The translations under genes were made by a program, and so were the position numbers. Below, piece after piece: positions 5,576-6,048 of a stretch of DNA of 6,048 nucleotides. Source of the stretch: an uncultured Thiotrichaceae bacterium (GTDB taxonomy: Bacteria > Pseudomonadota > Gammaproteobacteria > Thiotrichales > Thiotrichaceae); the NCBI GenBank assembly GCA_902727945.1, contig CACVAV010000195.1, positions 1 through 6,048 of the forward strand. Direction: 5' to 3'. The notes under the pieces are model-generated. The model had not been told where the DNA came from. It did not search any database and saw only the letters and a program-made list of their open reading frames with translations. How positions within the stretch are numbered: the stretch's first letter is position 1; the number at the start of each line of letters is the position of its first letter.

Positions 5576-6048
5576 ATGAAACTGTTGCACCACTTCGCTG
5601 CCCCAACCAACAATATGCCTGGCTGTGTTGCCACTATCGGCAACTTCGATGGCCTGCACCTGGGGCATCAACATGTCATCCGGCATGTCCGGGAGAAAGC
5701 CACTGAATTACAATTACCTACTACGGTGATTAGCTTTGAGCCGCTGCCGTTTGAATATTTCCAGCCGCAAAAAGCTGCGCGTATATACCCGCTACGTGAC
5801 AAATTTCGTCGCCTTGATGAGTTGGGTATTGATCAGTTCGCCTGCCTGGCCTTTGATAAAAAATTCGCTCGGCTGTCACCTGAAGCCTTTGTGCATGACG
5901 TTCTGTTAGATGGATTGAAAGTGCGTTATCTGGTGGTGGGTGATGACTTCCGTTTTGGTTATCAGCGGCAGGGTGATTTTGTCCTGCTAAAACAAATGGG
6001 TGAGCAGCATGGCATGCAGGTAGTGAATATGCGCACCTTTGCCTGTGG
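5576..6048 (+). CDS. ribF: Bifunctional riboflavin kinase / FAD synthetase, N-terminal part
   Basis: RibF phosphorylates riboflavin to FMN and adenylates FMN to FAD in the cytoplasm. The window holds 157 full codons from the start, covering most of the N-terminal FAD synthetase (nucleotidyltransferase) domain; the rest, including the kinase domain, continues past the edge. GCVATIGNFDGLHLGHQ (16-32) holds the nucleotide-binding (x)xxHxGH motif. VISFEPLPFEYF (51-62), PLRDKFRRLDELGID, LAFDKKFARLSPEAF (91-105) and VGDDFRFGYQRQGDF (121-135) follow in the order expected. The start is fixed by similarity to the E. coli N-terminus (MKL, then GCV about 15 residues in). trmL ends nine bases upstream and no ribosome site is evident, so coupling to trmL is likely. 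In many gammaproteobacteria ribF instead precedes ileS and lspA; what follows here cannot be seen. Confidence 0.96.
   Translation, partial: MKLLHHFAAPTNNMPGCVATIGNFDGLHLGHQHVIRHVREKATELQLPTTVISFEPLPFEYFQPQKAARIYPLRDKFRRLDELGIDQFACLAFDKKFARLSPEAFVHDVLLDGLKVRYLVVGDDFRFGYQRQGDFVLLKQMGEQHGMQVVNMRTFAC

Overview
The window is chromosomal DNA of a gammaproteobacterium with roughly balanced base composition. All protein-coding genes lie on the + strand, closely packed. The order tonB - algH (yqgE) - ruvX (yqgF) - pyrR - pyrB - pyrC' is the arrangement known from Pseudomonas and related gammaproteobacteria. The base composition is less GC-rich than Pseudomonas, so a different lineage (for example a methylotrophic or sulfur-oxidising gammaproteobacterium) is likely. 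I cannot name a genus from the sequence alone.

Layout. Bases 1-36 look like the last codons of an upstream gene that I cannot identify. Bases 37-235 are non-coding and hold candidate promoter elements and two inverted repeats ahead of tonB. Then come tonB (236-1117), algH (1176-1739), a 60-base gap with a plausible internal promoter, ruvX (1800-2237), pyrR (2218-2733, overlapping ruvX by 20 bases), pyrB (about 2806-3801), pyrC' (3798-5075, overlapping pyrB by 4 bases in ATGA), trmL (5102-5566) and the 5' part of ribF (5576 to the window edge).

How the genes work together. pyrB and pyrC' encode the two subunits of a Pseudomonas-type aspartate transcarbamoylase. PyrB carries the catalytic motifs. 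PyrC' is a dihydroorotase homologue that has lost the usual metal-binding histidines and most probably serves as a structural partner. PyrR, just upstream, is a phosphoribosyltransferase-fold protein that regulates pyrimidine genes and/or makes UMP. ruvX and algH are conserved housekeeping companions, one nuclease-like and one of unclear function. tonB energises outer-membrane uptake. trmL modifies the tRNA wobble base, and ribF makes FMN and FAD.

Nothing in the window looks like a mobile element, CRISPR array, RNA gene or defence system, and I see no new multi-gene system. The points most worth a second look are at the front of pyrB (competing hairpins, several start codons and an overlapping out-of-frame short reading frame), the degenerate PyrC' active site, the altered DER motif of RuvX, and the dyad-rich tonB control region.
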